Shown: piece after piece, positions 62,481 to 64,000 of the stretch | Layout: every line of letters starts with the position of its first letter | Position numbering within the stretch: the first letter of the stretch is position 1 | Assembly (NCBI RefSeq): GCF_025840185.1 | Contig: NZ_JAMPJU010000015.1 | Location: 22,614 to 86,613, forward strand | Source of the DNA: Brenneria izbisi | Lineage (GTDB): Bacteria; Pseudomonadota; Gammaproteobacteria; Enterobacterales; Enterobacteriaceae | Length of the DNA: 64,000 bases | Direction of reading: 5' to 3' | Translations under genes and position numbers: made by a program | The notes under the pieces: model-generated | Told to the model about the DNA's origin: nothing | The model's input: the letters and a program-made list of their open reading frames with translations, nothing else | Database searches by the model: none

Positions 62481-62695
62481 AAACGGCAAACCCTCGACTG
62501 AGCAGAAGCGACCCGGTTGTCATGATGCGGTCAGCGGATGACAATTTCCCCAATGCAGATCAAATAAAACCAGATCAGTGGTACTCAGGTCGGGCGGGCA
62601 AAGCCGATGGAAAACACTTTCCCGAACGTAAACTGAAGCCGGATAATTGTCGTCCGCCATCAGACATTACGCGCAGAAAAGCGTGCGCAAACAAC
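62481..62695. other. Region between ycbJ and the pectate lyase pseudogene
   Basis: 215 bases with no recognisable gene. E. coli has kdsB beyond ycbJ; I see no trace of it, so a rearrangement boundary lies here. The last stretch is the 3' flank of the lyase gene. Confidence 0.4.
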
Positions 62696-63926
62696 TTATT
62701 CGCGTTCGAATGCGCCCAGATCCGGCGCTGCACCTTTATAAGGTATTCTCACGTTGCCCCCTTTATTAATCAATGCGCTACCAGCAGCCAGATGCAAATT
62801 TTTCAGTACAGGCAAGCTGCCATTGGCTTGCCGCGGCGCATCCCACCTGCTAACCGAGACGCTCTCAAAATCGGCATCTGATACCTTGATGTTCAGATCC
62901 CATGAGTTATATCTCATGTTAGCACCCTTAGAATAAGAGAGTGATTTGCCGCCATAAGAAATGTTGTTACGCAATGTTCCAAGCCCAATCGCCTGGCCCC
63001 TGGCGTTAATGCCACGTAAATTGAAGTTCGGATTGTTTTTAAACCCCGTATTATTGAAAAAACATTCGCAACGGGATGGTGGTTAGCATAGAAACCCGCC
63101 GCCTTATTCCGAAATGCAACGGAATTACGCACCGTATGACTAACCGCATTTTTGACATATATGCCGCCGTATCCGCCTATTTTAAAGCCGTTGCCATTAC
63201 CTGCGGCTAACGAGGTGGTGGTGCCCGGCAGATAACCATGTGACCAGGCCCAGGAATTCTCAATAACCACCGGGGAATAAGCATTAATCAGATCGAATCC
63301 GTCATCCGAATTTGACCATGCGCGACAGCCGCGGAAAATATTCCCCGGTTGATTAGCAGAAATATGAGCGCCAAAACCATCGGCGCTTTGGCCTGCGCCA
63401 TTCGACGTCAGTGGATCATAATTATGGTGAGAATCGGAATTAAGGAACAGATTATTCGCGCCATTCTGCAAAAAAAAAGTTCGGCCCCCATAATATGGTG
63501 AATATTAGGCCGTTCAAAAATATTATTACTGCCTTTTATCCATACGCCCCATGATTCATGGTTACGCTTATTTCGCTGTGGAACGCCCGTAATTTCAAGC
63601 CCCTTCAACGAAATCCAGTTTGCCACGACATTGAATCCTTTAACCCGGCAATCATCCCGCATCTGACTAAAATCAAATACGGGTACTTCTCTATTATAAG
63701 CCCAATACTCAATCCGTTTATTCGCCGCGCCACTTTTACTTAATGTAATGGTATTTACTGTATCAGTCTGCGTCTTACAAACATTCAGCCCCTTGGTGAA
63801 GACATATTTCCCGCCGCGGATCCACAAACGGTCACCGGCTTTCAACGTCCTTTGCGCCCGGTCAATGCTTTTCCAGGGCGAACCTTTACTACCGTTGTTT
63901 TTATCATCGCCATTTGGCGCCATATA
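62696..63926 (-). pseudogene. Family PL9 pectate lyase, frameshifted and lacking its 5' end
   Basis: Three consecutive minus-strand frames together make one PL9 pectate lyase (PelL/Pel9A type, secreted, Ca2+-dependent, beta-helix). Fragment 1 (63923 down) starts at the mature N-terminus (APNGDDKNNGSKGSPWKSI); fragment 2 holds the calcium site (SNSDDGFDL) and the likely catalytic Lys region (GNGFKIGGYGG); fragment 3 ends APDLGAFE, the usual C-terminus. The frames join at an A9 run (63470-63478) and an A6 run (63057-63062); adding one base to each restores LFFLQNGANN and NVFFNNTGF. No signal peptide is present: an in-frame TAG lies at 63927-63929. Either two sequencing errors plus truncation, or a true pseudogene. 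Confidence 0.85.
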
Positions 63927-64000
63927 CTAAATAACTTCGCAAAATAGTAGATCACCTGAAGGGAACTCAGTCCGAATTGTGCGATCTGATCAATCGCCAA
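63927..64000. other. Unidentified DNA at the right edge
   Basis: 74 bases beyond the point where pectate lyase similarity begins. They encode no signal peptide for it. The sequence could be the end of an insertion element or a recombination partner, but I recognise no terminal repeat. Confidence 0.3.

Noticed and set aside
62522..62881. 119-codon plus-strand frame overlapping the pectate lyase 3' end
   Set aside because: Antisense to clear lyase coding sequence and no family resemblance.

Overview
The window is chromosomal DNA of a gammaproteobacterium in the order Enterobacterales. Most genes give near full-length proteins that read like their Escherichia coli counterparts, in blocks that keep the E. 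coli gene order: aspS-nudB-yebC, yecE-yecN-cmoA-cmoB-cutC-yecM-argS, rimJ-mdtH-grxB-yceB, rmf-pqiCBA-uup-rlmL-ycbX-zapC-pyrD-pepN-pncB-asnS-ompF-aspC-gloC-mepK-ldtD-mukBEF-cmoM-elyC-ycbJ. A family PL9 pectate lyase (broken here) and a giant cyclic beta-1,2-glucan synthase suggest a plant-associated member of the Pectobacteriaceae (Brenneria, Lonsdalea, Dickeya or Pectobacterium type). The genus is inference.

Layout. 1-2627 (minus): end of the aspS-nudB-yebC operon. 2628-14892: an accessory segment where E. coli has only yecD. It holds a degenerate EAL-HDOD signalling protein, an 8.6-kb NdvB/ChvB-type glucan synthase, an LpxL/LpxP-family lipid A acyltransferase and two tiny genes, one a CPxC zinc ribbon. 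14893-22296: wobble-uridine modification genes cmoA and cmoB, cutC, yecM, a 39-codon membrane peptide gene, and argS. 22366-29326: murJ, a truncated stub of yceH, rimJ, mdtH, grxB, yceB and the ycdX-ycdY pair. 29593-29682: tRNA-Ser(GGA). 29835-62480: the long conserved core block. 62696-63926: a PL9 pectate lyase gene broken by two frameshifts and lacking its 5' end, next to unidentified DNA that runs out of the window.

How the genes work together. Much of the window serves the cell envelope: glucan synthesis (NdvB), lipid A acylation, lipid II flipping (MurJ), 3-3 peptidoglycan crosslinks made by LdtD and cut by MepK, envelope lipid transport (PqiABC), ElyC, and the OmpF porin. A second theme is tRNA and ribosome function: three aminoacyl-tRNA synthetases, CmoA/CmoB/CmoM, RlmKL, RimJ, Rmf, Uup and YebC. 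MukBEF forms the condensin operon with cmoM in front.

The points that stand out are the aspS-yecE accessory segment, the decayed yceH with mviM missing, the broken pectate lyase, and a recurring pattern of short (13-16 bp) tandem duplications beside genes. I found no CRISPR array, prophage or complete insertion sequence.
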